Shown here one piece after another: positions 17,406-25,867 of a DNA stretch of 64,000 nucleotides. A program made the position numbers and the translations under genes. The first letter of the stretch is position 1. The number at the start of each line of letters is the position of its first letter. Source of the DNA: an uncultured Succinatimonas sp. (GTDB lineage: Bacteria > Pseudomonadota > Gammaproteobacteria > Enterobacterales > Succinivibrionaceae); NCBI RefSeq assembly GCF_905203285.1, contig NZ_CAJKVK010000001.1, forward strand, positions 16,443 through 80,442, given 5' to 3'. Under the pieces are notes generated by a model. That model was not told the DNA's origin. It ran no database searches and saw nothing but the letters and a program-made list of their open reading frames with translations.

Positions 17406-18182
17406 TTAATTTAGACGCTTGTGTCGTGAATAGATAATAAGGATTATTCCTAAAATAATAAACGGAATGCTTAAAATCTGCCCGACATTTAGGGCAATTC
17501 CGGTGGTGTAATCAGCCTGTTCGACTTTAAACGGCTCAATAATAAAGCGGGCTGAGAAAATTAATATGAATAAAAGTCCGAGGATAAAGCCGGGACCGCG
17601 TTTTTTAACGTAAAAGTAGGCAAGAGTCAAAATTATAAAAATTATAAAATAGGCAAAGGCTTCAAAAAGCTGCGCAGGATAACGCGGCATGGTGTCGCCG
17701 ATGCGGGCAAACACAATGCCCAAAGGACTGTCGGTGTACTTGCCTAAAATTTCCGAGTTCATGAAATTGCCAAGACGGATGAAGGTGCTGACAAGAGCTA
17801 CGGGAATGCACAGCATGTCGGCAATAACTAAAAAACGGTAATGGCAGCGCTTTGCAAAAATGTAAATGGCTAAAAGTACGCCTATAGTCCCGCCGTGGCT
17901 TGCAAGACCCCCATGCCAGATTTTTAAGATCTCAAGAGGATGCGATAAATAAAACTGCGGCTCGTAAATAAGACAGTGGCCTAAACGCGCACCGACGATC
18001 GTACCGATGAATAGAAAGGTTAAAAGCTTATCTAAATCTTCAGTTTTATAACCGGCTTTTCTGAACAGAAACTGCATAATGAAATAGCCGATAATAAAGC
18101 CTAAAGCAAAAAATAATCCGTAGTAACGGATTACGACGGGCCCTATGGAAAAAGCAATCGGATCGCCGTTCCAGACTAACAT
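17406..18182 (-). CDS. lgt: Prolipoprotein diacylglyceryl transferase
   Basis: Inner-membrane enzyme that adds diacylglycerol to the lipobox cysteine of prolipoproteins. The 258-residue protein has about seven hydrophobic segments and family motifs: IRYYGLFFALGFIIGY near the N-terminus, GARLGHCLIYEP, WHGGLASHGG and RLGNFMNSEILG, which includes the signature glycine-asparagine pair. First gene of lgt-glmU-glmS. It is transcribed divergently from the membrane protein gene at 18246, with 63 bases between them. Confidence 0.96.
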   Translation of the reverse strand: MLVWNGDPIAFSIGPVVIRYYGLFFALGFIIGYFIMQFLFRKAGYKTEDLDKLLTFLFIGTIVGARLGHCLIYEPQFYLSHPLEILKIWHGGLASHGGTIGVLLAIYIFAKRCHYRFLVIADMLCIPVALVSTFIRLGNFMNSEILGKYTDSPLGIVFARIGDTMPRYPAQLFEAFAYFIIFIILTLAYFYVKKRGPGFILGLLFILIFSARFIIEPFKVEQADYTTGIALNVGQILSIPFIILGIILIIYSRHKRLN

Positions 18183-18245
18183 GGATTTATCCTAATTAAC
18201 TGTTTTAAATGCTATACTTATAAAAGAGATCATAGCAAAAAAAGC

Positions 18246-18668
18246 ATGTTTTTTATGATATTAGCAGCTGAAAGATTCTTTTTATATTCAGGCGCCTGCC
18301 TTTTTGTTTTAGGCATTATCACCTGCTTTATTCCACGTCATATGCGCCTTGGCATCGTCAGTATGTTGATCGGTGATGCGCTCTTTGCCGCAGGAATCGC
18401 CTTTTTGGTAAAAAGCACCGATATCCTTATAAGTCTCGGTCTTGAGACCGATTTGTTTATTAAGCATAACCTGATTTTCGCTATAGTTTTCTCGATTGTT
18501 TTGTATGCTTTGATGCTTGCCGTTTTCGTAAAGTTCTTTAAGCGTAAAAAGAAAGCCGTCGCCGAAAAAGAAACGGTCGCCGATGAGGGACAGGGAGCTT
18601 CTTCAAAGAAAGAGGCTGCGGCAGATGCTGCTCTTTTTGCTAATGTCGGTAAAGAAAATAAGGAATAG
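18246..18668 (+). CDS. Small membrane protein, function unknown
   Basis: A 140-residue protein I do not recognise. It has three hydrophobic segments (about 10-25, 35-55 and 75-98) and then a lysine-rich, alanine/glutamate-rich cytoplasmic tail of about 40 residues beginning FKRKKKAVAEKE. ATG codons at 18246 and 18255 are both possible; neither has a strong ribosome binding site. The stop lies seven bases before the GTG of the phosphopantetheinyl transferase gene, so the two are probably cotranscribed. TATACT at 18213-18218 could be its -10 box. Confidence 0.7.
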   Translation: MFFMILAAERFFLYSGACLFVLGIITCFIPRHMRLGIVSMLIGDALFAAGIAFLVKSTDILISLGLETDLFIKHNLIFAIVFSIVLYALMLAVFVKFFKRKKKAVAEKETVADEGQGASSKKEAAADAALFANVGKENKE

Positions 18669-18675
18669 ACATTAA

Positions 18676-19377
18676 GTGAAAGTTGTCATTTCTAATTTAG
18701 ACAGTCTTCTTGTGTCTGTTGCTTCCCTACCGCAAAGCGATCATGAAATAGCTCGCGATTTTCAACCTAAAAAGAAAAAGACATTCTTAGCAAGCCGGGT
18801 GTTGCTGCGCCTTGCGTTAAAATCGTTTTATGCTTTAAATGATATTCCTTCTTTGTCTTTTGGATCTCACGGTAAGCCGTATTTTGATCCGTCGCTTTCC
18901 TTATTTTTTAATTTTTCGCACTCGGGAAATTATATCGGAGTTGCTTTTAGTAACATTGAGATGGGATTTGACATTGAGTGCGTCAAAGAACGAAAAAACT
19001 TTCATGGTTTGTGTAAAAAGGTATTAACCGATCCTGAGAAAAACTGTATTTTCAAACTCTCTGAAAAGGAGCAAAGAGAGTTTTTTACTTTATTGTGGAC
19101 AGTTCGTGAGTCTTTATTAAAAGACTCAGGCCTTGGCCTTGTTGGTTTATCCAAACTGCATATCGATCCTGAACATAATTGCGGAATGGCATCTGATAAT
19201 CCCACATTGCGTGTTCATTCTTATAACATTGCTTCACTTTTTCCTAAATCCTCAGAAAGAGCTTATTTTTCGTTAACTGATAGAAAATCTGACAAGGTAG
19301 AGTTTTTTACGGTTGAGGGCAATGCTTTAAAAGAGCTTAATAACCCACAGTCAGAGAGAGTAATTAAGATTAACTAA
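18676..19377 (+). CDS. 4'-phosphopantetheinyl transferase (Sfp/AcpT superfamily)
   Basis: Transfers phosphopantetheine from CoA to a serine of carrier proteins. The 233-residue protein shows the family motifs FNFSHSGNYIGVAF (78-91), GFDIE (97-101, Mg-binding Asp99 and Glu101) and WTVRESLLKDSG (141-152), a variant of the usual WT-x-KE-x-x-x-K with Arg for the first Lys and Glu145 and Lys149 kept. The start is GTG, seven bases after the upstream stop. No polyketide, peptide or fatty-acid synthase is adjacent, so its target carrier protein is unknown. Confidence 0.87.
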   Translation: MKVVISNLDSLLVSVASLPQSDHEIARDFQPKKKKTFLASRVLLRLALKSFYALNDIPSLSFGSHGKPYFDPSLSLFFNFSHSGNYIGVAFSNIEMGFDIECVKERKNFHGLCKKVLTDPEKNCIFKLSEKEQREFFTLLWTVRESLLKDSGLGLVGLSKLHIDPEHNCGMASDNPTLRVHSYNIASLFPKSSERAYFSLTDRKSDKVEFFTVEGNALKELNNPQSERVIKIN

Positions 19378-19542
19378 AAACACTCTTTTGAAATTTTTAA
19401 TAACTTTTACACTAAAGGACAACTATTCTCTCTTGTCTAGCGTAAAACATCATTCATACGCTGCCGAAAAAGAATTTTGATCCAGACCTGTGTTTGTAAG
19501 CACAAATTTTTATTCTTTAGCGCGAAGTTTAAAAATGGCATT

Positions 19543-21134
19543 GCATCAAAGAAAGTAAGCATATGCTCTATTTATTTGTTTTACTGTTTTTTTGTAATTT
19601 TCATATCCATGTCCTTAAGCATATGAAAAATTAGCCTCAATCGTAGTCTTTATCGGGGCTTTAGCCAAAAATTCAATCACAGCTTCAAAGCTTTTAAATT
19701 CTTCTTTCCGCGTGTTTGAAGTTTGTGATTTTCGATATTGATTGGCAATAGTTCGGATCATCTTAAAATTCTGCTTAAGCGCACGGATGTTGAGTTTAAA
19801 TAAATTTACGCAATATTCGTCCCACCACGGGTCACAATTGACGAATACCTTGTACATGGAGATGTAATACCTGTGTTTTTCATCAAGATAAAGGTAAATC
19901 AGGTATTTTATGATTGCCGCAATAAGACTTGCCTGAGCAACGGTATAGACAATGGTGAGATAGGAAGTATTGACGCCTCTTAAATTAACTCTGCTTTTAA
20001 GGCATTTAAACAGGAGCTCTATCGACCAACGCAGCTTTTGGATTAATACTGCATATTGTGCCGGAAAGCATTGCCGCGGAATATCGGTGATTAGATAAGA
20101 TACGGTACCTTTGTTGTTGCTCCATACCCTCAGAACTCTTACTTGTAAGCCGTTATTTAAGATTACGTCCATATCAAGAATGTCATGCGGACGATAGGCC
20201 CTTAGCAGCGGCTCTTTTAAATCCTTGTCAATAAAATTAGTTAAGCTTTTTCCTTTAAGGAAGCAGGCGGTAATTTTCCCCGTCATATTACATTTACCGA
20301 GCAGCATAAAATAAGAGCCGGCTTTATGAATAAGTTCAAGTAAAGCATAGCTGACATAGCCGGCATCCATGATTTTAAGTACCGGATGTTGTTTGTCTGC
20401 GTTTACGACCTCTCTTTCATCGGCGGTGCCGGAAGTAAAAGTTACGGCTTTAAACATACCCGTGACTAAAGAAAATACCGTCTGCATACCGATTTGAGCG
20501 TTCTTAGGCTCCTTGCTTACGGCATTACCTTGCTCGTCATAGCTGTCAGGCAGTTCATCGCCTTTAGCGGCGGTACGGCAGCCGGGAAAAATATCTTCAA
20601 GCTTATCGTTTACATGCCAATATGAGCCGTCAACCGCTTCGATATCTTCAACGGCAAGACCGTGCTCTCTTAAAATATTTAATAAAAGTCTCCCGTGCTT
20701 GGGTTGGGCAAATTTAGCACTGAGAAAATCCGTATAGCGCTTAAGCAACATACCCATCAATTGTGTAACCTCCGGCTTTTTGATTTTATTGTGAAACGGT
20801 TTGCTCTCCATACTCTGCCCTGACAGAGCGGCATAACGGGCACCGATTGAAGCTATGGTGAATTTAGCGCCTGAGCCTGTCTGCACAATGATTGACGTTA
20901 CAAAACTGACGGGATTAAAACGGCATTTTCTCCGGTTAAGACCGACTTTTCTTGCCATACGTCCGATGAAAGATGCCGAAACGGTAGAGGAAAAATACTC
21001 TTTTAAAGAACGTTCGTTAATTTGGGACTTGCAGTTACGGTCTTTTAGGATAGATAATAAACGCGGCATAGGAACTCCTGAATTTGATTTTTCACAACTT
21101 AATTTTAGAGATTTCTATGCCTTCTTTTTGATCC
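19543..21134. mobile_element. IS4-type insertion sequence (ends tentative)
   Basis: The element contains the transposase at 19615-21069. A possible imperfect inverted repeat pairs GCATCAAAGAAAGTAAGCAT at 19543-19562 with the complement of the stretch at 21115-21134 (GGATCAAAAAGAAGGCATAG on the minus strand). No target duplication was confirmed. The 236 bases from 19378 to the transposase stop show nothing else. Confidence 0.4.
19615..21069 (-). CDS. IS4-family transposase, apparently intact
   Basis: A 484-residue DDE transposase. First Asp: IEAVDGSYWHVND (about 159-171). Second Asp: LKIMDAGYVSYALLELI. The C-terminal Glu lies in RWSIELLFKCLKSRVNL, the Y(2)R(3)E(6)K-like signature of the IS4 group. 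No frameshift or internal stop is seen, so it may be active. It is inserted between the phosphopantetheinyl transferase gene and a toxin-antitoxin pair. The N-terminus (LKEYFSSTVSASFIGRMARK) is typical of this group. Confidence 0.88.
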   Translation of the reverse strand: MPRLLSILKDRNCKSQINERSLKEYFSSTVSASFIGRMARKVGLNRRKCRFNPVSFVTSIIVQTGSGAKFTIASIGARYAALSGQSMESKPFHNKIKKPEVTQLMGMLLKRYTDFLSAKFAQPKHGRLLLNILREHGLAVEDIEAVDGSYWHVNDKLEDIFPGCRTAAKGDELPDSYDEQGNAVSKEPKNAQIGMQTVFSLVTGMFKAVTFTSGTADEREVVNADKQHPVLKIMDAGYVSYALLELIHKAGSYFMLLGKCNMTGKITACFLKGKSLTNFIDKDLKEPLLRAYRPHDILDMDVILNNGLQVRVLRVWSNNKGTVSYLITDIPRQCFPAQYAVLIQKLRWSIELLFKCLKSRVNLRGVNTSYLTIVYTVAQASLIAAIIKYLIYLYLDEKHRYYISMYKVFVNCDPWWDEYCVNLFKLNIRALKQNFKMIRTIANQYRKSQTSNTRKEEFKSFEAVIEFLAKAPIKTTIEANFSYA

Positions 21135-21327
21135 TTCCTTAACAAGTTTCACTTTTAAAACCAACAGGATATTTAACTGTTTAACGATGTTTTCTTGATC
21201 CTTAAGATCATTGCTATGATTGATTTTTGTAAATTTGTATCATTTGTGTTGCTATTGTATATATATTTGCAATTTTTATTGTAATATGTGGGTATATCTT
21301 CCATTCGTTTAACAAAGGAGCAAAAAC

Positions 21328-21591
21328 ATGGAAACAGCATCTATAAATTTTCGTGTTGATAAGGAATTAAAGAAAAATTTTGATGAACTTGCTCAACAAT
21401 TGGGGATGAACGCATCTACAGCTTTAAATGTGTTTATGCGTCAATTTGTTTCCTATGGAGGATTTCCATTCCCTGTTACTACGATGTCGGACAAAGAAAG
21501 GAAGGAGCGGGCCTTTGCCGAAAAAATGGATCAAATGTTTCTTTCTATGAAAGAAGGACATGCCGAAATTCATGATTTAAAAGAGATTTAG
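21328..21591 (+). CDS. RelB/DinJ-family antitoxin (second copy)
   Basis: An 87-residue antitoxin with the ribbon-helix-helix start ETASINFRVDKELKKNFDEL and GMNASTALNVFMRQFV, and a charged C-terminal half. AAAGGAG at 21316-21322, six bases before the ATG, is a strong ribosome binding site. It is followed three bases later by a YoeB-type toxin gene. It resembles the antitoxin at 10892 in plan but the sequences differ clearly, which suggests two separate acquisitions or an old duplication. Confidence 0.9.
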   Translation: METASINFRVDKELKKNFDELAQQLGMNASTALNVFMRQFVSYGGFPFPVTTMSDKERKERAFAEKMDQMFLSMKEGHAEIHDLKEI

Positions 21592-21594
21592 TCT

Positions 21595-21858
21595 ATGATG
21601 AAAATATGGAGTCCTAAAGCATGGAAAGACTATGAAAATTGGATTGATACTGATATAAAAACCGTAAAGAGGATTAATAAACTTTTAAAAGATATTGAAC
21701 GCTGTGCTCCTGGTAGTCCAACTGTAGGAAAAGCAGAAAAACTTAAATATTCCAATCAAGGATTATTAAGTATCAGAATTGACAAAAAGAATCGCCTAAT
21801 TTATCGAATCGAGCAAGAAGGTTTATATATTATTTCTTGTTGTGGGCATTATGATTAA
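21595..21858 (+). CDS. YoeB/Txe-family toxin
   Basis: An 87-residue mRNA interferase. Recognisable features are MKIWSPKAWKDYENWIDTD at the N-terminus, KRINKLLKDIER, SIRIDKKNRLIYRI (the arginine-containing strand) and a terminal CGHYD with the catalytic-type His-Tyr. Two consecutive ATG codons (21595, 21598) can start it; there is only a weak site before them, as expected for low toxin output. The segment GSPTVGKAEKLKY replaces the usual EGxGKPExLK, so the family's conserved glutamate position needs an alignment to place. Confidence 0.9.
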   Translation: MMKIWSPKAWKDYENWIDTDIKTVKRINKLLKDIERCAPGSPTVGKAEKLKYSNQGLLSIRIDKKNRLIYRIEQEGLYIISCCGHYD

Positions 21859-21968
21859 TGTGTTCTTTATAAAAAAGAGATTCGGTATTTGGTTTTTATA
21901 AAAAGGAGCCGGTGGTTAAGGCCTTTACACTGTCTCGGGAGACTCCAGATGCGGTTTCTAAAATAATT

Positions 21969-22015
21969 AAGCGTCAGACAGCAGTAAAATACCACGCTGA
22001 CGCTTATGTTTTTTT
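21969..22015 (+). terminator. Rho-independent terminator after the second toxin-antitoxin pair
   Basis: AAGCGTCAG and CTGACGCTT form a 9-bp stem around a 19-base loop, followed by ATGTTTTTTT. On the minus strand the hairpin is followed by TTAATTATTTT, so it may also act on dnaE transcripts. The rest of 21859-22105 shows nothing clear. Confidence 0.75.
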
Positions 22016-22105
22016 AGACCGCCAATTTCTCTATGTTTCATGAAATTTTGCTTCAGCGGCTTTATTTACATTTATAGTAAATTTTTTTGATACCCCGCCC
22101 AAAAA

Positions 22106-25100
22106 TCAGTAACCGATGCTTACAGCACTGTTTCCGGCAATTTCTCTTAATGAATCCAACAGATCGTCACTTGGGTCGTAACGATTGACGTTATTGGTAA
22201 ACCGCAACAGAGTATTTCCGAGCATCAAGTTAAAAGAACAGCCTTGCCCTTCATTATCGGGATTTTCTCTTATTGAATAGCGCTGTGCAGTATTCATGCC
22301 GTTATTTTGTACGGCGATGACATTGTTTAGAAGTGCAGAGCTTAATTCATTAAAGTTTTTGGAAAGCTGCTCCTCGCTTAAGCGCAGAGTCAGGTTTTTA
22401 GCGTTTTTACGTCTGATGCTTTCAAGAGTTTTGAGTTCACGAACCCTAAGACGCGTAAGATTATCCTCGGTAAGTGACAACATTCCGCTTACGATTAAAA
22501 CCAATGGTGACGGAATGGTTTTTGACGGATCGGTTTCCTGCATTACTTTTTGTTTTTGCAGTTTTGCTCTTTCATACAAGATTGCTCCGTATTGTTCTGC
22601 TACGGATCCGTAAAGTGAAAATTCAATCTGAGAGGTACCGTCATCCAAGATCAGAATATAGAATTTGCTGCCGTCGTTTTTAGACGTACGTTCGGTGCTT
22701 GAGATAACGACTCCGTAAAAGGTAACGGGATTGGGGCGCTGGGCTGTGCCTGGGCGCAGCGTGCTTATCGTGCTGCGGTAGTTGCGGGTTAGCTCATCAA
22801 TATAAATATTTATAGGATGCCCTGACAGATAAAGCCCCAACACGTTCTTTTCAAGGTAGAGACGGTATTTTTCCGACCAAGGACGGCATGCAACAAAAGT
22901 TGGTGCTGTGGTTTCACTTATTGCGGCAAACAGATCAAGCTGCCCGGATGCTGCATCCGTGCTTTCCTGTACGGCATATTTCATAGCTGTCGGGATGGAA
23001 GCCATCATTTGTGCGCGGGATGGACCTAATTTATCAAGGGCCCCGCTTGCAACTAAAGCTTCAAAGGTTCTGCGGTTTAAATGATTAGGTCCGATGCGCT
23101 TTATAAAATCAAAGAAGTCTTTAAACGGCTCTTTGGCTCTTTCTTTAACGATGTCTTCTACAACATCTTCGCCGATGCCTTTGACTGCACCGATACCGTA
23201 AATAATTTCTTCTGCGTCATTTACCGTAAAGTTAAATAACCCTTCGGTTACATCAGGCGGATTAACTTTAATTTTGAGGCGATTGCATTCTGCGATATAT
23301 GACACCAGTTTTTCGGTTCTCTGGCGGTCAGCCGTCATCATGGCGGCCAGGAATTCGGCGGGATAATGGGTTTTAAGCCATAAGGTCCACCATGCAACCA
23401 GGGCATAAGCAGCCGAGTGGGACTTGTTAAAACCGTATTCGGCAAACTTTTCCACCTGATCGAAGATTTTCATTGCGATATCGGTATCTTTGCCTTTTTT
23501 AGCGGCACCTTCTTTAAAGACGCTGCGCTGCCCTGCCATTTCGGCTGGGGTTTTCTTACCCATGGCACGGCGCAGAATGTCAGCGCCGCCCAGGGAGTAA
23601 CCCGCAAGAACCTGGGCAATCTGCATTACCTGCTCTTGGTAAACGATAACTCCGTAAGTTGAGTCAAGAATCGGTTTTAGGTCAAGATCCTGAAAGTCAG
23701 GGGACGGATAGGCAACTTCTTCTTTACCGTGTTTACGCTGTACAAAGTGATCGACCATGCCGCTTTTGATAGGACCGGGTCGATAGAGAGCTACAAGAGC
23801 GATTAAGTCGTCAAAACGGTCAGGCTGCATTTGGCCTATAAGCTTACGCATACCGGCAGATTCAAGCTGGAAGACAGCCGTGGTTTCACATTGTTGCAGC
23901 ACGGCAAAGGATTCAGGATCTTCATACGGTACGGCATGGATATTGACAGGCGGTTCATGATGCTTTGCCTTTCTGGCATTAATCATGGTAAGGGCATCGT
24001 CAATGATGGTAAGCGTGGTAAGACCTAAAAAGTCGAATTTTACTAAGCCTGCGTGTTCAACGTCCTTTTTGTCAAATTGGGTAATTGAGTTGCCGTCAGA
24101 ATCAAGCATCAGAGGCGAGAATTCCGCGGTTCGGGTAGGGGAAATGACTACGCCCGCCGCATGCTTGCCGATATTGCGGATAACGCCTTCAAGGCGCAGC
24201 GCGATATGGATAAGCTCAACGCGCTGCCTGTCATCATCTTGTAATGCTTTTTGGTAAAGATTTACAAAATCCGGAGCTAAAGGATCGCATGGTTTGCCGT
24301 CTTTGCCGATGCCCATGGCCGCTTTAAAGGTAAGTCCGGGCTGCGTTGGCAGCTGTTTTGCGACAAAGTCAACGGCACCGTAGCCCATGCCCAGGGCACG
24401 GCCGGCATCTTTAATGGCGGCTTTTGGAGCCATGGTACCGAAAGTGGCGATTTGGGATACTGCGTTATTACCGTAGCGCTTTTTAACGTGTTCAAGCGTT
24501 TTTTCACGGTTTCTCTGGCAGAAGTCGACGTCAAAGTCCGGCATTGAAACACGCTCTGGGTTTAAGAATCGCTCAAAGAGTAAGTCAAAGCGCAAAGGAT
24601 CAAAATCGGTGATTTTAAGCGAGTAGGCAACAAGCGAACCGCCGCCTGAGCCGCGGCCGGGGCCTACCGGTACGCCGTGCTCTTTGGACCATTGGATAAA
24701 TTCCATAACGATGAGGAAGTATCCGGGGAAGTCCATGTTGATGATAACGTCAAGCTCGGTATTTAATCTGTCTACATAGGTCTGACGTTTTTCGTTTCTC
24801 TCTTTTTCGTCCGGGTAAAGGAATTCAAGTCGCTCTTCAAGCCCTTCTGCCGCTTTTTTTCTTAAATAGTCGGCGGGGGATAAATCACCTGTCGGGTAAC
24901 GGGGTAGTCGCGGGTGGTCAAGTTCAATTTCGATATTGCAGCGCTCGGCAATGTTTCTCGTGTTCTGTAAAGCTTCAGGAATATCGGCAAATAGTGCTTC
25001 CATTTGCTCGGGAGTTTTTAAATACTGTTCTTTTGAGTATTTGCGCGCCATTTCTTTATTGCCGCGCTGACAGCCGGCCTGAATCGAGACGCGGACGTCA

Positions 25101-25774
25101 TGAATTTGATAGTCGGAAAAGCCGTCTTTTCCGACGTTGTCTTCACCGAAAAGAAAAACCGTGTCGTTGGTCGCAACAGGGGCAATATTGTATTCAACGC
25201 ATAAATTTAAGGCAAAGTTTTCAAATTCGCTTTCACCGATACGGTTGGTGCGGGTGATTTCAAAACAGAAGCGATCGTTAAAATTTTCCAAATAGAATTT
25301 AAGTCTGGATCTTATTGCCTTGGAGTCCTTTCTTTGCGCCATAGCGGCGATATCGCCGCGAAATCCGTCAAGAATAATGATGCCTTCGCTGTATTTTTTT
25401 AAGTCGGCAAGTGAGGTTTTAGCGTTAAAGGCTCCGGCATCTGAGCGCAGCCATGCTTCGGATAAAATGTCATAAAGGTTTTGCTGACCGACGCGATCCA
25501 TGGCAAGGAGAGTCAATTTAAAGGATGTAGCCTTTTCTCCGGGCTTAACCTCTTCTTCAACTTCTATATCAGCTCCCATGATGGGCTTGATGCCGGCACT
25601 TTTACAGGCGGTATAAAATTTGATGAAACCGCAGATGTTGGAAATATCGGTGATTGCAAGAGCCGGGATCTTAAGCGCGGCGGCACGTTTTCCGATGGCG
25701 CCGACGCTTTCAAGACCGTCCATAATCGAGTAGTCGGAATGTACGTGAAGCGGAATATAAGTAATGTTGGGCAT
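22106..25774 (-). CDS. dnaE: DNA polymerase III alpha subunit
   Basis: Replicative polymerase of the chromosome. The 1222-residue protein begins with a PHP domain (LHVHSDYSIMDGL and PALAITDISNICG near 8-50). The polymerase domain has GPGRGSGGGSLVAYSL, the catalytic aspartates in PDFDVDFC and KFDFLGL, and RRAMGKK. HhH and OB-fold regions follow (TFYGVVISSTER). It is somewhat longer than the 1160 residues of E. coli DnaE. It stands alone here, without the lpxB, rnhB or accA genes that often flank it. The start MPNITYIPLHVHS matches homologues. Confidence 0.97.
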   Translation of the reverse strand: MPNITYIPLHVHSDYSIMDGLESVGAIGKRAAALKIPALAITDISNICGFIKFYTACKSAGIKPIMGADIEVEEEVKPGEKATSFKLTLLAMDRVGQQNLYDILSEAWLRSDAGAFNAKTSLADLKKYSEGIIILDGFRGDIAAMAQRKDSKAIRSRLKFYLENFNDRFCFEITRTNRIGESEFENFALNLCVEYNIAPVATNDTVFLFGEDNVGKDGFSDYQIHDVRVSIQAGCQRGNKEMARKYSKEQYLKTPEQMEALFADIPEALQNTRNIAERCNIEIELDHPRLPRYPTGDLSPADYLRKKAAEGLEERLEFLYPDEKERNEKRQTYVDRLNTELDVIINMDFPGYFLIVMEFIQWSKEHGVPVGPGRGSGGGSLVAYSLKITDFDPLRFDLLFERFLNPERVSMPDFDVDFCQRNREKTLEHVKKRYGNNAVSQIATFGTMAPKAAIKDAGRALGMGYGAVDFVAKQLPTQPGLTFKAAMGIGKDGKPCDPLAPDFVNLYQKALQDDDRQRVELIHIALRLEGVIRNIGKHAAGVVISPTRTAEFSPLMLDSDGNSITQFDKKDVEHAGLVKFDFLGLTTLTIIDDALTMINARKAKHHEPPVNIHAVPYEDPESFAVLQQCETTAVFQLESAGMRKLIGQMQPDRFDDLIALVALYRPGPIKSGMVDHFVQRKHGKEEVAYPSPDFQDLDLKPILDSTYGVIVYQEQVMQIAQVLAGYSLGGADILRRAMGKKTPAEMAGQRSVFKEGAAKKGKDTDIAMKIFDQVEKFAEYGFNKSHSAAYALVAWWTLWLKTHYPAEFLAAMMTADRQRTEKLVSYIAECNRLKIKVNPPDVTEGLFNFTVNDAEEIIYGIGAVKGIGEDVVEDIVKERAKEPFKDFFDFIKRIGPNHLNRRTFEALVASGALDKLGPSRAQMMASIPTAMKYAVQESTDAASGQLDLFAAISETTAPTFVACRPWSEKYRLYLEKNVLGLYLSGHPINIYIDELTRNYRSTISTLRPGTAQRPNPVTFYGVVISSTERTSKNDGSKFYILILDDGTSQIEFSLYGSVAEQYGAILYERAKLQKQKVMQETDPSKTIPSPLVLIVSGMLSLTEDNLTRLRVRELKTLESIRRKNAKNLTLRLSEEQLSKNFNELSSALLNNVIAVQNNGMNTAQRYSIRENPDNEGQGCSFNLMLGNTLLRFTNNVNRYDPSDDLLDSLREIAGNSAVSIGY

Positions 25775-25867
25775 ACTATCCTTTATTTATATGTTTTTTA
25801 TTGTTTTATTAAGTAAAAAGAGTGATTTGTGTTATTTGATTCTTTAAAGCATAGTCATATTACAACA

